Notes: generated by a model from the sequence alone, not told the origin. A DNA stretch of 6,561 nt from Desulfuromonadaceae bacterium (GCA_028686145.1 JAQUCQ010000193.1:1-6561), one strand, 5' to 3'. Numbered from the stretch's first letter, positions 1 to 6,561 are shown. Made by a program: numbers and translations.

Positions 1-811
1 AAACATCAAAGACCTCGCGAGCAACGGTAGGGATATGGATAACGCCTTTCTCCCGCGAGAAAAGCGACATTCCTTCTTCACTACGGGTAACCAGCAGGTG
101 CGACAAACCAGCCTCATTCATGATAAGCTCTGCGGCCTGTGCCAGAGAAGCGTTATCTGTAATGGGAATTCCGGAAGCGGCCTCTGCCTCCTTGCGATTC
201 GGGGTCAGCAGCGTTGCCCCACCATAGCGGGCATAATCAGTTCCCTTGGGATCAACCAGAACCGGTATGTTGCTCGCAGTAGCAGCTGAAATTACCGAGG
301 CAATGATGGCGGGAGTCACTACTCCCTTGTTGTAATCTGATAGCACGATAACCTTGAATTCTTTGGCATTAGCGGCTATCCAGGTACAAAGTTGCTGTTC
401 AACAACAGCTGGCAACGCTTCACGCGATTCTCGATCAATACGGACGATCTGCTGATGAGCTGCCACGACTCTCGTTTTCCGGCTGGTTCTGCGATCAGGA
501 TCCTGGAAAATAGCCCGGGTGTCAATATGGTGATAGCAGAGCTGACCCAGTAGTTCACGACCATTCTGATCATCGCCAACGACCGAACAGACAGAAACCT
601 GTGCTCCCAGCGCCGCCAGATTATTCACCACATTTCCGGCTCCACCCAGACGCAGTTCTTCGCGAACGACATCAACCACCAGCACCGGAGCTTCCGGCGA
701 AATGCGTTCCGCCTTGCCCCACAGGTACTCGTCCAGCATCAGGTCGCCAACTACAAGACAGCGATTTTCTGCACTATGGGCAAAGAGAGTTTCAACAGTT
801 GAACGATCCAT
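1..811 (-). CDS. hldE: D-glycero-beta-D-manno-heptose-7-phosphate kinase (HldE/RfaE), N-terminal part, cut by window edge
   Basis: This cytoplasmic sugar kinase of the PfkB/ribokinase family phosphorylates heptose 7-phosphate to the 1,7-bisphosphate on the route to ADP-heptose for the LPS inner core. The minus-strand frame stays open from the ATG at 811 to the left edge (270 residues). Recognisable parts are VVGDLMLDEYLWG (20-32), ERISPEAPV (35-43), the PfkB glycine-rich GGAGNVVNNLAALGA (56-70), VLSDYNKG (156-163), DPKGTDYARY (187-196), LLTPN (201-205) and VTRSEEGMSL (241-250). It ends at EVFDV, immediately before where the family's TGAGD motif with the catalytic Asp is expected. The start is supported by GGAGG at 816-820, 4 nt upstream. 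It follows gmhA by 15 bp in the same operon. Whether it is the bifunctional HldE (with a C-terminal adenylyltransferase) or the kinase-only HldA cannot be seen; the symbol assumes the bifunctional form. Confidence 0.92.
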   Translation of the reverse strand, partial: MDRSTVETLFAHSAENRCLVVGDLMLDEYLWGKAERISPEAPVLVVDVVREELRLGGAGNVVNNLAALGAQVSVCSVVGDDQNGRELLGQLCYHHIDTRAIFQDPDRRTSRKTRVVAAHQQIVRIDRESREALPAVVEQQLCTWIAANAKEFKVIVLSDYNKGVVTPAIIASVISAATASNIPVLVDPKGTDYARYGGATLLTPNRKEAEAASGIPITDNASLAQAAELIMNEAGLSHLLVTRSEEGMSLFSREKGVIHIPTVAREVFDV

Positions 812-826
812 ACGTCCTCCATTTAA

Positions 827-1396
827 TCAAGCAAACATCCTCTTCTCCAGTAAATCGCAGACAATATGAATGATCGTGATATGACCTTCTTGAACCCTCG
901 GCGTATCACAGGTTGGCACAATAAGAGCCACATCGCAGACATTCTTGATACTGCCACCGTCCGTGCCGAGCAATCCAACAGTGGAGCACCCGTTTTCTCG
1001 CGCCAGTGTCAACGCCTGTAGCACGTTTGGAGAATTGCCGCTTGTGGAAATGCCAATGACCAGATCGCCCGGAACCGCCAAAGCTTCAACCTGACGACTA
1101 AAAACTTTATCAAACCCATAATCATTACCAATAGCCGTCAAAATCGAAGTATCCGTTGAGAGAGCAATCGCCGGAAGCCCCCTTCGTTCCATCTTGAAAC
1201 GTCCGACGATCTCCGCCACAAAATGTTGGGCATCAGCCGCAGAGCCTCCATTCCCCATGACGAGCAGCTTACTGCCGCGTTCAAAGGTTCTCACCAGCAG
1301 CATCACCATTTCAGCGATCAGGGGTGACAGCTCCTGCTCAATTCGGACGATTAGTTCCCGATGAGCCGCCAATTGAGATGCGATCTCTGTTATCAT
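827..1396 (-). CDS. gmhA: Phosphoheptose isomerase (sedoheptulose-7-phosphate isomerase)
   Basis: This is the first committed enzyme of ADP-heptose synthesis. It isomerises sedoheptulose 7-phosphate to D-glycero-D-manno-heptose 7-phosphate in the cytoplasm and belongs to the SIS (sugar isomerase) fold. The 189-residue length is normal for the family. The phosphate-binding loop GNGGSAADAQHFVAE spans 48-62. H58 and E62 keep the spacing of the E. coli active-site pair H61/E65, and Q169 and H177 keep the spacing of Q172/H180. The second SIS signature GISTSGNSPNV is at 115-125, and GNDYGF is at 90-95. The ATG overlaps the upstream glycosyltransferase stop as ATGA (1393-1396), indicating translational coupling. 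A strong AGGAGGG (1403-1409) lies 6 nt before the start, inside the end of that gene. Its product is the substrate of the kinase encoded next. No bisphosphate phosphatase (gmhB) is visible here. Confidence 0.96.
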   Translation of the reverse strand: MITEIASQLAAHRELIVRIEQELSPLIAEMVMLLVRTFERGSKLLVMGNGGSAADAQHFVAEIVGRFKMERRGLPAIALSTDTSILTAIGNDYGFDKVFSRQVEALAVPGDLVIGISTSGNSPNVLQALTLARENGCSTVGLLGTDGGSIKNVCDVALIVPTCDTPRVQEGHITIIHIVCDLLEKRMFA

Positions 1397-2460
1397 TGCA
1401 AACCCTCCTGATGTTGCTCAGCACTATTTGTTGTATTAATACGAAGACCGCTGAGCAATTCATTCTGTGAGATAGCACTATCAACGCCCGGAAATATGGT
1501 CCCGCTGCTTCCACGTACCATGACAAGATCAGGTGACACACTCTGCAGCATCCTAATCTTCTTTTGAATATCCCGCAACGGGAACAGGCTTGATATCCGT
1601 TGCAGAACTATCCCGGTATGCAGGCCATGCCAGCCATTTTTCCGGAAATCGGCATACTGGCGACGATGCAGCAGCAGCGTAAAACGATGTCCTTGACGAG
1701 CACCGTCACAAATTGCAGCAATAGTATCGCCAAGGGATCCGGTCTTAGCATCAGTACCAAAATATACGCAATAGTGACTTCCTGCCCCCCATCGGGAGAT
1801 GTATACTGATCGGCTATTCTCAATCATCGAATTTCTGCGTTGCGCCGAACCGAACTGTTGTCCGGCAGAGCAGGACAAACTGACGCACGATGTAATACAG
1901 GTACGATACCCAAATGCAGCAACGCGCCGCACATACTCTTTCACGCACCACTCGTTGCCGTCGAGACCCTCATCAAAGGTACCGGCGACGACTCGCATCT
2001 CGGTTCGCAGCAGGAGCGTTGCCAGCGAGACTGTACAGCTCTCCATAACCGTACATCCCGAATCAAGGGCCGGCATAGGTGGCGCATCCGCCCCCCTGAA
2101 CAACGGCGACACAATACCGGCGCCGGTTGTCTCAGCGGTGCTCACTAGGGCTTCCAGCCATCCCGCCTGCACGGATACGTGCGGACGGACAATAATGGTG
2201 TAATCGCTATCTGAGCGGGCAAGACCGAGATTTAATGCAGCAACCAGTCCGATATTTTTTTCCGATTTGATAAACAACCCCTGATCACCCAGTGACTCGG
2301 AGAACTCCTCCAACATCAGCTCAGTCTCGCGACTGCTACCGTTGTCCACAATAATCAGACGCACTCCGGGTGAATGCATGAGGATAGCAGCAAGACAGGC
2401 TCGGGTTTCAAAGGGATCGTTCCAGACGGGAACAAGTATGTCAATAGTGGGGGAATTCAT
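1393..2460 (-). CDS. Family 2 (GT-A fold) glycosyltransferase with atypical metal motif and unassigned C-terminal region
   Basis: This is a predicted 355-residue soluble or peripheral glycosyltransferase; I see no signal peptide or membrane helix. The N-terminal GT2 fold is clear: IDILVPVWND (6-15), the nucleotide-binding LIIVDNGSS (35-43), KNIGLVAALNLGLARSDSDYTIIV (68-91), and FDEGLDGNEWCVKEYVRRVAAFGYRT (162-187), which corresponds to the family's FDExF...D..LR....GY segment. At the place of the usual DxD/NxD metal-binding motif the sequence reads RPH (92-94), so the catalytic mechanism or activity is uncertain. Residues from about 215 to 355 match no domain I recognise. The donor and acceptor are unknown; LPS core or another surface glycan is inferred from coupling to gmhA (4-bp overlap). 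The chosen ATG places the first beta-strand at residue 6, as expected, but has no strong ribosome binding site. A 137-bp spacer separates it from mreB upstream. Confidence 0.85.
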   Translation of the reverse strand: MNSPTIDILVPVWNDPFETRACLAAILMHSPGVRLIIVDNGSSRETELMLEEFSESLGDQGLFIKSEKNIGLVAALNLGLARSDSDYTIIVRPHVSVQAGWLEALVSTAETTGAGIVSPLFRGADAPPMPALDSGCTVMESCTVSLATLLLRTEMRVVAGTFDEGLDGNEWCVKEYVRRVAAFGYRTCITSCVSLSCSAGQQFGSAQRRNSMIENSRSVYISRWGAGSHYCVYFGTDAKTGSLGDTIAAICDGARQGHRFTLLLHRRQYADFRKNGWHGLHTGIVLQRISSLFPLRDIQKKIRMLQSVSPDLVMVRGSSGTIFPGVDSAISQNELLSGLRINTTNSAEQHQEGLQ

Positions 2461-2477
2461 AATACGGTTTGAAAGGC

Positions 2478-2504
2478 TCTATATCACAGAGTCACGGAGA
2501 ACAA
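2478..2504 (-). promoter_or_regulatory. Weak promoter-like element upstream of the glycosyltransferase gene
   Basis: In the leftward direction, TTGTTC (2504-2499) is followed after 15 bp by TATAGA (2483-2478), the latter preceded by TGA as in an extended -10 box. The -35 match is poor (3 of 6) and the spacer is short. If used, it would give the glycosyltransferase, gmhA and hldE a start independent of mreB, with a leader of about 11 nt, which is very short. This could be chance. Confidence 0.18.
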
Positions 2505-2516
2505 ACGTTTCACGGA
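2492..2516. repeat. Short direct repeat TCACGGA flanking a palindrome
   Basis: TCACGGA occurs at 2492-2498 and again at 2510-2516, 18 bp apart, with the 8-bp palindrome AAACGTTT (2503-2510) between them. It sits upstream of the glycosyltransferase gene and overlaps the weak promoter-like element. It could be a small operator, but a heptamer repeated once in a spacer this size may be coincidence. Confidence 0.25.
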
Positions 2517-2518
2517 AC

Positions 2519-2539
2519 GAGGGAGCAATTTGCCCCCCC
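2519..2539 (-). promoter_or_regulatory. GC-rich hairpin containing a G9 run, mreB-glycosyltransferase spacer
   Basis: On the minus-strand transcript, bases 2539-2532 (within the G9 run at 2541-2533, plus C2532) can pair with 2526-2519 around an AAATT loop. This gives an 8-bp stem including two G-U pairs. The following bases are GTTCCGTG rather than a U tract, so a Rho-independent terminator is unlikely. An RNA-processing or 3'-end-stabilising element for mreB mRNA is possible. The pairing is read by eye; its function is inference. Confidence 0.4.
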
Positions 2540-2597
2540 CCTTGTTTCCCGTGCATCTTTACTCGTTAGTGCTCTCAGTGATCCAGTGGTGAAAAAA

Positions 2598-3641
2598 TCA
2601 GGATGAAATAGCAACACGGCGCAGCAGATCAAGCTCATCGAGGACAAGACCTGAACCAAGACAGACGCAGTCGAGCGGATTCTCGGCAATAAGTACCGGA
2701 ACTTTAGTGACTTCACGCAGAAGCAAATCCAGATTGCGCAACAGCGCGCCGCCACCGGCCAGAAAAATGCCCTGATCAACAATGTCGGCCGCCAGTTCGG
2801 GTGGAGTCTTTTCAAGACATATTCTCACCGTATCTACAATGGCGTTGACCGCCTCCTTAAGCGCTTCGCGGATTTCGTCGGAATTAACTTTGATCGTTTT
2901 AGGAATCCCGGAGACCAAGTCACGCCCTTTTACTTCCATCTCCAAAGTTTCCGGCCCGGGATAGGCTTCACCAATCTCAATTTTAATCTTTTCTGCCCAG
3001 CGCTCACCAATCTGCAGGTTGTATTTTTTACGGATATACTGGACGATCGCTTCGTCCATCTTATCGCCCCCCATGCGGGTAGACTGGGCGTAGACAATAC
3101 CTGCCAGCGAAATAACAGCAACTTCCGTTGTGCCGCCCCCGATATCAACAATCATGTTACCGGATGCCTCGGTAATAGGAAGTCCGGCTCCAATGGCAGC
3201 TGCCATCGGTTCCTCGATAAGATAGACCTCACGAGCGCCAGCCGACTCTGCCGATTCCTTGACAGCACGCTTCTCAACCTGGGTAATCCCGGATGGCACA
3301 CAAATGACTATCCGCGGGCGAACAAGCGTTTTGCGATTATGAACTTTATGAATGAAATAGCGCAGCATTTCTTCCGTAATATCAAAGTCGGCAATAACGC
3401 CATCCTTCATGGGCCGAATAGCGGTAATGGAACCGGGAGTCCGCCCAAGCATCTGCTTGGCCTCCATGCCGACCTTAAGTACTTTCTGCTGGCCGTTAGG
3501 CATTTTTTGCACTGCAACAACAGATGGCTCTCGTACCACGATGCCCTTTCCCTTAAGATAGACAAGAGTATTGGCAGTTCCGAGGTCAATGGCCAGATCA
3601 TTGGAAAACATTCCAAACAGGTAATCAAACATTTTCAACAT
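2598..3641 (-). CDS. mreB: Rod shape-determining protein MreB (bacterial actin)
   Basis: MreB is an actin-like ATPase that assembles into membrane-bound double filaments and directs lateral peptidoglycan synthesis with MreC, MreD, RodA and PBP2. The 347-residue length is typical. The N-terminal MLKMFDYLFGMFS (1-13) is the short amphipathic membrane-binding segment of Gram-negative MreBs. Phosphate-1 motif AIDLGTANTLVY is at 17-28, the catalytic-region LIEEPMAAAIGAG at 141-153, phosphate-2 VDIGGGTTEV at 165-174, and the adenosine motif FLAGGGALLRN at 293-303. The ATG at 3641 is preferred over the in-frame ATG at 3632 because AAAGGA (3651-3656) is 9 nt from the former and 18 from the latter. 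The gene downstream is a glycosyltransferase, not mreC as in many bacteria, so MreB is either separated from mreCD or reaches them beyond the sugar genes. No defect is seen in the conserved motifs. Confidence 0.98.
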   Translation of the reverse strand: MLKMFDYLFGMFSNDLAIDLGTANTLVYLKGKGIVVREPSVVAVQKMPNGQQKVLKVGMEAKQMLGRTPGSITAIRPMKDGVIADFDITEEMLRYFIHKVHNRKTLVRPRIVICVPSGITQVEKRAVKESAESAGAREVYLIEEPMAAAIGAGLPITEASGNMIVDIGGGTTEVAVISLAGIVYAQSTRMGGDKMDEAIVQYIRKKYNLQIGERWAEKIKIEIGEAYPGPETLEMEVKGRDLVSGIPKTIKVNSDEIREALKEAVNAIVDTVRICLEKTPPELAADIVDQGIFLAGGGALLRNLDLLLREVTKVPVLIAENPLDCVCLGSGLVLDELDLLRRVAISS

Positions 3642-3650
3642 TATTTGTGA

Positions 3651-3656
3651 TCCTTT
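3651..3656 (-). promoter_or_regulatory. mreB ribosome binding site (decides the start)
   Basis: AAAGGA on the minus strand lies 9 nt before the ATG at 3641. It lies inside one copy of a GATCAC-N6-GATCAC direct repeat (plus-strand gtgatc at 3647-3652 and 3659-3664), which may be incidental. Confidence 0.6.
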
Positions 3657-3690
3657 CAGTGATCATATCAAGTGTGTAAAACGGCGAAAA

Positions 3691-3720
3691 AGAATAGCAG
3701 AGTCATAACCAGTAATGCAA
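3691..3720 (-). promoter_or_regulatory. Probable sigma-70-type promoter for mreB
   Basis: Read leftward, TTGCAT (3720-3715) and TATTCT (3696-3691) are separated by 18 bp. The -10 box matches TATAAT at 4 of 6 positions and is preceded by TGC, an extended -10 element that compensates for the modest -35 (3 of 6). The predicted start near 3684 gives a leader of about 43 nt carrying the mreB ribosome binding site. It lies about 95 bp from the ileS -35 box and points the other way. Confidence 0.45.
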
Positions 3721-3808
3721 GAAATGAATGCACATACATTTGGTATACAGTAGCACATTTACCCGATTCCAAGATTTCAACGCTCATAACCCGAACAAGC
3801 CGGTCTTC

Positions 3809-3837
3809 TTGACATTCCTGTTTCATATCTGTAGTCT
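3809..3837 (+). promoter_or_regulatory. Probable sigma-70-type promoter for ileS
   Basis: A perfect -35 box TTGACA (3809-3814) is followed by a 17-bp spacer and TAGTCT (3832-3837), which keeps the three most conserved -10 positions (T, A and final T). The predicted start near 3844 leaves a leader of about 31 nt. That is too short for a T-box riboswitch or an attenuator, so expression is likely not controlled by a leader RNA. Confidence 0.6.
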
Positions 3838-3874
3838 AATGCAGTTTACGAATAAGAAACGGAGACCGCATCCC

Positions 3875-6561
3875 ATGGAATATAAAGACACCCTCAACCT
3901 GCCACAAACCGATTTCCCGATGAAAGCCAACCTGAATCAACGGGAGCCGGAAATGCTTGCAAAATGGGAACAGATGGGGATTTATGCCAAACTGGAAACA
4001 AGCGGCAAAGATAAACCTCTCTACGTTCTGCATGACGGCCCTCCGTATGCAAACGGGCATATCCATATCGGCCATGCCCTCAATAAAACCCTCAAAGATA
4101 TTCTGCTTAAAGTAAAGCGCATGGAAGGTTTTCGCGCCCCGTACGTTCCGGGGTGGGATTGTCACGGTCTGCCAATTGAATTGCAGGTTGAAAAAAACCT
4201 GGGCTCGCGAAAAAACCAGATCAGTAAACTGGAAATGCGTCGGGAGTGCCGTACGTATGCGGCCAAATTCGTTGACATCCAGAAAGAGGAATTCAAGCGT
4301 CTCGGCATTCTTGGTGATTGGGCAAAACCCTACCTGACAATGAACTATGAATACGAGGGACTGACCGCAGCCGAACTGGCACGCTTTGCCCACAATGGAG
4401 GACTTTACCGCGGTCGCAAGCCGGTTCACTGGTGTTCCTCATGCGTAACAGCACTGGCCGAAGCCGAAGTTGAGTATGCCGACCATACCTCCCCCTCCAT
4501 CTATGTCCGCTTCGCCCTTCAGGACGACGTGTCCGCTGTTATTCCAGCCCTGGCAGGCAAGCAGGCGTACATTGTCATCTGGACGACCACCCCTTGGACG
4601 ATTCCGGCCAACCTTGCCGTAGCACTCCACCCGGAGTTTGACTATGTTGCATTGGAAACCGAGAAAGGTGTCCTGATCGTCGCAGAAGGACTCAAAGATT
4701 CTTTCCTGGCAACAGTGGGCCTGACAGGGACAGTCATTGCAACATTCAAGGCAGATGTACTGGAGCATAAACGGTGCAAGCACCCGTTCTATGATCGTGA
4801 TTCGATCGTGCTGCTCGGTGAGCATGTAACGTTGGAAGCCGGAACCGGCTGCGTCCACACTGCACCAGGGCACGGCCAGGAAGATTATGAGTTGGCGCTT
4901 AAAGAGGGGCTTGAAATTTATAACCCGGTCGACAACCACGGCAAATACCTGGCGAATGTCGAATTCTTCGGCGGTCAGCAGGTTTTTCCCGCCAACCAGA
5001 GCGTGATTGACAAACTAATCGAGGTCGAGGCGCTACTTCAGACTTCACCAATCGTCCATTCTTACCCACACTGCTGGCGCTGCAAAAAGCCGATCATCTT
5101 CCGTGCCACCGAGCAGTGGTTCATCAGTATGAAGGCGAACGATCTGCGTGGCAAAGCATTGAAAGCCATTGATCAGGTAGAATGGATTCCTAAATGGGGG
5201 CGAGAGAGAATCTATGGCATGATCGAAAACCGTCCTGACTGGTGCGTTTCGCGTCAGCGTTCCTGGGGCGTACCGATCACCGCATTTTCCTGCACCGCCT
5301 GCGGCGAATACATCGCCGACGGCACAATCATGGATCACGTTGCAGAAATTTTCAAAAAGGAAAGTTCCGATGTCTGGTTCGACTGGAGCGCCGAAAAGCT
5401 ACTTCCCGCCGGGACGGTCTGCCCGAAATGCGGCGCGACATCTCTTGAGAAAGAAAATGACATCCTTGATGTCTGGTTCGACTCGGGAGTTTCGCATGCA
5501 GCCGTGCTGGAACCTAATCCCGCGCTACGTTCACCTGCCGATATGTATCTGGAGGGGAGCGATCAGCACCGCGGCTGGTTCCATTCATCCCTTTTGGAGA
5601 GCGTCGGCACCCGAGGGGTTGCACCCTATAAAAACGTACTGACCCATGGTTTTGTGCTGGATGGTCAGGGTCGCAAAATGAGCAAATCCGTTGGAAATGT
5701 TATGGCGCCAGAAGACGTTATCAAGAAATTCGGCGCCGACGTCCTGCGACTGTGGGTTGCCGCAATGGACTACCAGGACGATACCCGCATTTCTCAGGAG
5801 ATCCTGACCAGGGTGGCAGAGGCATATCGCCGTATCCGCAACACCTGCCGCTACATTCTCGGCAATATCAACGGTTTCGATCCGGCAACCCAATCGGTAC
5901 CCTTTGCGGAAATGCCGGAAATCGACCGCTGGGCCTTGCATCAGCTTGAAATACTGAAGGAGCGGGTTCTCACCGCCTATCAGGATCTCGAATTCCACGT
6001 CATCTACCAGGAAGTCAACGGCTTCTGTACCACTGAGATGAGCTCGTTTTACCTTGATATTCTTAAAGACCGCATGTACACCAGCAAGTCAGATTCTCTG
6101 GAGCGCCTCAGCGCCCAGACGGTCATGTTCCGGATTCTTGACACATTGGTGCGCATCCTCGCTCCAGTGCTTTCGTTTACGTCCGATGAGGTCTGGCAGT
6201 ACATGCCGGGACAGCATGAGGAGAGCGTACATCTGGCAGAGTTTCCTCCCCTCACCCCCGAGTGGAAAAATGACGATCTGGCAGCTCGCTGGGAACGTAT
6301 TATAAAAGTTCGCTCGGATGTTTCAAAAGCACTTGAATTGGCCCGCGTTGCCAAAACCATTGGACATTCTCTTGACGCTGCGGTAACGATCTCCGCACCT
6401 CCAGAGTTGTTCGCATTCCTTCAGGAGTATGCAGGCGAACTGAACAGTATTTTTATCGTGTCCAAGGAAGCACTGGCACATAACCTTGAAGGTGAATACT
6501 GGACATCGGAAAATCTTGACGGCCTGAAAATCCAGGTTACAGCAGCACCTGGCGAGAAATG
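3875..6561 (+). CDS. ileS: Isoleucyl-tRNA synthetase, C-terminus cut by window edge
   Basis: This cytoplasmic class I aminoacyl-tRNA synthetase charges tRNA-Ile and hydrolyses mischarged valine. I read 895 codons without a stop. The HIGH motif is at 64-67 (HIHIGH 62-67), WDCHGLPIE at 94-102, and the CP1 editing domain contains WTTTPWTIPAN (236-246) and GTGCVHTAPGHGQEDY (323-338, with the conserved editing Asp at 337). SRQRSWGVP is at 459-467, DVWFDSG at 532-538, GSDQHRGWF at 561-569, and KMSKS at 601-605, nearly the E. coli numbering. A Cys pair at 473/476 and another at 516/519 form a likely extra zinc site. The anticodon-binding helical domain follows. The window ends at GEK plus TG, where the family's C-terminal zinc ribbon (GEKCxxC) begins. 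GGAG (3861-3864) lies 10 nt before the ATG. It diverges from mreB. The sequence is of the common bacterial type. Confidence 0.98.
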   Translation, partial: MEYKDTLNLPQTDFPMKANLNQREPEMLAKWEQMGIYAKLETSGKDKPLYVLHDGPPYANGHIHIGHALNKTLKDILLKVKRMEGFRAPYVPGWDCHGLPIELQVEKNLGSRKNQISKLEMRRECRTYAAKFVDIQKEEFKRLGILGDWAKPYLTMNYEYEGLTAAELARFAHNGGLYRGRKPVHWCSSCVTALAEAEVEYADHTSPSIYVRFALQDDVSAVIPALAGKQAYIVIWTTTPWTIPANLAVALHPEFDYVALETEKGVLIVAEGLKDSFLATVGLTGTVIATFKADVLEHKRCKHPFYDRDSIVLLGEHVTLEAGTGCVHTAPGHGQEDYELALKEGLEIYNPVDNHGKYLANVEFFGGQQVFPANQSVIDKLIEVEALLQTSPIVHSYPHCWRCKKPIIFRATEQWFISMKANDLRGKALKAIDQVEWIPKWGRERIYGMIENRPDWCVSRQRSWGVPITAFSCTACGEYIADGTIMDHVAEIFKKESSDVWFDWSAEKLLPAGTVCPKCGATSLEKENDILDVWFDSGVSHAAVLEPNPALRSPADMYLEGSDQHRGWFHSSLLESVGTRGVAPYKNVLTHGFVLDGQGRKMSKSVGNVMAPEDVIKKFGADVLRLWVAAMDYQDDTRISQEILTRVAEAYRRIRNTCRYILGNINGFDPATQSVPFAEMPEIDRWALHQLEILKERVLTAYQDLEFHVIYQEVNGFCTTEMSSFYLDILKDRMYTSKSDSLERLSAQTVMFRILDTLVRILAPVLSFTSDEVWQYMPGQHEESVHLAEFPPLTPEWKNDDLAARWERIIKVRSDVSKALELARVAKTIGHSLDAAVTISAPPELFAFLQEYAGELNSIFIVSKEALAHNLEGEYWTSENLDGLKIQVTAAPGEK

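Larger units (their letters stand above)
2461..2597 (-). other. Spacer between mreB and the glycosyltransferase gene
   Basis: This 137-bp non-coding stretch lies between the mreB stop and the glycosyltransferase ATG, read leftward. It contains a GC-rich hairpin with a run of nine G on the transcribed sense strand, a repeated TCACGGA heptamer, and a weak promoter-like pair, each listed separately. I see no hairpin followed by a U tract, so there is no sign of a classical intrinsic terminator after mreB, and read-through into the heptose genes is plausible. No open frame with a convincing start crosses it. Confidence 0.6.

Noticed and set aside
601..873. Plus-strand 90-residue frame opposite hldE and gmhA
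   Set aside because: It spans the antisense of two recognised genes and their junction, is Pro/Arg/Gln-rich and matches nothing known.
1799..2203. Plus-strand frames of 134 and 102 residues opposite the glycosyltransferase
   Set aside because: The glycosyltransferase frame has clear GT2 motifs; these antisense frames have no domain signature and overlap each other in different phases.
2519..2541. Rho-independent terminator after mreB
   Set aside because: The hairpin is present but no U tract follows on the transcribed strand, so it was kept only as a structured element.
2510..2815. Minus-strand 101-residue frame covering the mreB 3' end and spacer
   Set aside because: Most of it is an alternate frame of mreB, with low-complexity translation of the homopolymer run; there is no convincing start signal.
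3838..3874. T-box or attenuator leader for ileS
   Set aside because: The likely leader is only about 31 nt and contains neither a T-box sequence nor paired stems.
3836..4939. Long minus-strand open frames (197 and 166 residues) opposite ileS
   Set aside because: They lie antisense to a fully intact ileS frame with all family motifs, have no recognisable domains, and are the usual product of codon bias on the opposite strand.
5585..5998. Minus-strand 137-residue frame opposite ileS
   Set aside because: It is antisense to the KMSKS region of ileS, with no recognisable motifs and no promoter or ribosome binding site of note.

Overview
The window looks like ordinary chromosomal DNA from a Gram-negative bacterium of roughly 50% GC. 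It carries lipopolysaccharide heptose genes and MreB. The proteins resemble the Desulfuromonadales/Geobacter-Pelobacter side of the former Deltaproteobacteria. That placement comes from remembered similarity and gene order, not from a search, so treat it as moderate confidence. I see no tRNA, rRNA, CRISPR array, insertion sequence, prophage or toxin-antitoxin module, and base usage does not suggest a foreign island.

Layout. Two transcription units diverge from a 233-bp gap (3642-3874). Leftward (minus strand) run mreB (2598-3641), a 137-bp spacer, a family 2 glycosyltransferase (1393-2460), gmhA (827-1396) and the N-terminal 270 residues of hldE/rfaE (811 to the left edge). Rightward (plus strand) runs ileS (3875 to the right edge), which stops 895 codons in, just before its C-terminal zinc-binding segment. 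Every interval is accounted for, and no gene-free stretch exceeds 300 bases.

How the genes work together. GmhA converts sedoheptulose 7-phosphate to D-glycero-D-manno-heptose 7-phosphate. HldE phosphorylates that product at C1 and, if its unseen C-terminal half is present, adenylylates it on the way to ADP-heptose, the donor for the LPS inner core. The glycosyltransferase overlaps gmhA by 4 bp and probably acts in the same surface-polysaccharide pathway. MreB, the actin-like organiser of lateral wall synthesis, heads this unit, so cell-shape and outer-membrane sugar genes may be co-transcribed. IleRS is an unrelated housekeeping enzyme sharing only the divergent promoter region.

The most unusual points are a glycosyltransferase whose expected Asp-rich metal-binding motif reads Arg-Pro-His and which carries a C-terminal half I cannot assign, and a G9-tract hairpin in the mreB-glycosyltransferase spacer. 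I found no convincing new biological system.
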